Assembly: GCA_026874595.1 (NCBI GenBank)
Contig: CM049316.1
Location: forward strand, 59,341,676 to 59,405,675
Source of the DNA: Sipunculus nudus
Taxonomy: Eukaryota; Annelida; Sipuncula; Golfingiida; Sipunculidae
Length of the DNA stretch: 64,000 nucleotides
Reading direction: 5' to 3'
The position numbers and the translations under genes were made by a program. Below the pieces are notes generated by a model, which worked only from the letters and a program-made list of their open reading frames with translations, did not search any database and was not told the DNA's origin. Shown piece after piece: positions 53,701 through 56,700 of the stretch. Numbering within the stretch: position 1 is the stretch's first letter; each line of letters starts with the position of its first letter.

Positions 53701-56700
53701 ATGCCTCACTTCACCCGTCCTTCTCTGATTTTGGTGGATACACGTAGTCGCTTGTCGACTACCCATATTCTAGTTTAAAAAAGTTATTGGCCCAAACATA
53801 ATGCACTTTGTAAAAAAATCAGGAAGATATTTTGTCACTTAAGACCCAAAGTGTTAAAGGTAGGGACTTTTTTCCAGTAATACAACTTTAATTAATCAAA
53901 ATTTAATTGTATACCAAAAATTAGATCAAAATCTGTTAAATTTTTTTAAATATTGGCAAAAAAATAAAATTGGTACCTTAAATTTTGCCCAACTTTGGCC
54001 ATGGCACGTTTTTTTCCTGTAAGTACTGTGGATTTAATTTTCACACCATGTATACATAAGGATTTAATCTGTTAAAATCTGAAATTTGAAAATAAAAGCT
54101 GCAAAATTAGGCTAGTTATTGAATTTTTTTGGAGGCTCTTGTTGTATTCCCGTACATTGTCAAGCTGTCCACTTTGATGACTGTAGGTCATTCAGTGCAC
54201 ATCTCTATGCTCCCCAGGCTGTTGACATAATTTTAGATGTCCCCAAAATCTCCTACCATACCGAAAATTGGGTCATTAGGACTTTGTTCCTTCGAGATAT
54301 TAAGGAAAAAAACTCCGTTTTCCATAAAAAAAAAGCCATTGTTACACTTCAAGTCTGCCTAATATCAAAACCACTGATCTGTTTTTGATCGTATTTAGTA
54401 TTCACATTCTTTTATACATTTTCTATGAACATACCAAAAATTAGGTCAGTATTGAGTATTATTTTGAAGTTATGGGCCAAAACATAATGCAATTTTTTAA
54501 AAAATCAGGAAATATATTTACTCACATGAGAATTGCTGAACCTAGAGACCTTTTTTCAGGAATATAACTTTATTTAATCAAAATTCAATTGTTTACCCAA
54601 AATTAGATCTGAATTTTGCAAATTTTTCAAGTTATTAGCATAAATAAAAAACAATACCTTAAATTTTGTCCAACTTTGGCACTGTTGATTTAATTTTCCC
54701 AGCATATATGCATAAGGATTTAGTCTTTTAAAATCTGAACTTTCAAAAGAAATTGATTGGAATGAATAGCTTTTATTTATGTTTTCACACACCATGTCAA
54801 GTGTTGTTTACATCTAGCCCACCTAGTAGTACAGCCTTCACTTGCATTATGTAACCCACCCCAGGCAGCTTACCTTGGCCCAGCTTGGCCACTACTAGCA
54901 GGCTTCCCCTCGCCCTGCACTCATCCCCCCCCCAGCTGGTGCATAAACTAGATGAATGTTATAATTTTTCTGTATTTTATTTTATTCTTGGACATGCTAC
55001 ATTTTAGATTTTGTATTGAACCACCAGGGTTACAATGATTAAAGTGTACATTTAATTGTGTCCACAAAGTGGTGTATTGCTGTGAAAGTCTGGATGTTCA
55101 TGAGATAAGTAATTCCTTACTTCAGAAGAGTAAAAACTTCACCAGGTGTGAAATTGACTATTAATTCCAGTAATTAATTAAAACTGGGATAGTAATTAGC
55201 ACAATGATATTGTTTGTCCCTCATTCAACCAACAGTGTGTATACTTTATTTGAAAAGATGTTTTATTTTGTCAAATTTACTTTTATTTTATTTTGGTGAA
55301 TAAAATTAAGCATGTCCTGAAAACTCCAATATGCAAAACTTATTAATAGTGATTCAAGGAATATTCTTGTAGATGCCATGTTGTGGCATTATTTTCTTTT
55401 AAAATCAGTTAAAACATTTATGATTTAAAAATAATAAAATATATGTGTATGCATAATATGACCCAATGATTTTTACTCCGTATATATAATGATTGCAACT
55501 TTTGCAACAATTCTAATATTTTAACTTATATTTTCAGGTTTTTTAATTAAAAATTTATAAACCTGTAAATAAAAAAATGATACAGATAAAAACTTCTTAA
55601 TGGAAAAAGTGGATCTGCTTAAAAAAATAGGATTATATATAAACTTAAATGCATTATTCTCTTGAAAGTGAAATAAAGGTATTAGTCCATTCTGTCCACT
55701 TGCCTGTCCATCTGTAAATTTTCGTATGCAACACAGTATCTCAAAACTTTTACTGTTTTTCTTCATGACTGTCTTGTCAGAGTATTAGTTTGCAATCATA
55801 TGTTTAGAACTTTACTATAACCAAGTAGGAGGGCCCCTTTCCTCTTAGCTTTTCATATTCTTATATAAATGAAAAACATTACAATAGAATATTTCTACAT
55901 CCACCTTCGTGCTGCCCTCACTTTTCCCTTCTCCGAACCCCATCCCAAAGTCAGCCTCAGTAAGCAAGAACAAGATGAATCAGATATATTCATACTTTAA
56001 TATTTTGTATAACTATTTGTCCATAGGTACCTATGTACATGCCAGAAATTATGTCAATATTGTGTAATATGTAGACATAGTGGGCATCACAATAATGTAC
56101 CTTGTCAAGACTAAAGAGATATTGTGTCATACAGTCACATATTCATAAATCACTTCATCAGCATAGTTAATCATAACATCATATCTGTCAAACTGAACGC
56201 TTGCAGACTACCATACACTTTAGATCCTTCAACAAATAGCCTTATCATCTACTACTGCTTATTACTGCTGTCATTGCATTCATATTTGCTCAAATATATC
56301 ACAATTTTCAACCCCTCCTAAATAAATAAAAAATAAACCACTTTATTTGACTCTATTAATCCATCAGTCAGGTAATTTCATTTATCATTTACTCACATAT
56401 TACATTACATTCCTTTATAATAGCCCAACATGTACATGATATTCATAAGCTTTATTGACTCGATATAGTATCACAGTGGAGAAACATTTATAGTCCAATC
56501 ACGATCAGCTGAGCGCCGTGACCCATGGGTCCCTTGTTTATTACATGATACGTGTAAGCTGTGAGGCAAAAAATTAGGAAAACATTTGTGTCCTTTCTAA
56601 GATTTTTGCCACAGTTTTTGACATAACTCATGTTGCCACTTTGGAGGTAGCAGGTAGACTGTATCTTCAGAGGGGTAAAACTGCCTCTGTTCCAGTGCTA

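Noticed and set aside
45472-56539. Tandem segmental duplication of the gene as the source of the two 3.2-kb repeats
   Set aside because: Exons between and around them are single copy, and the repeats begin and end exactly at element termini that recur at 3835-6459 and 15540-17821.
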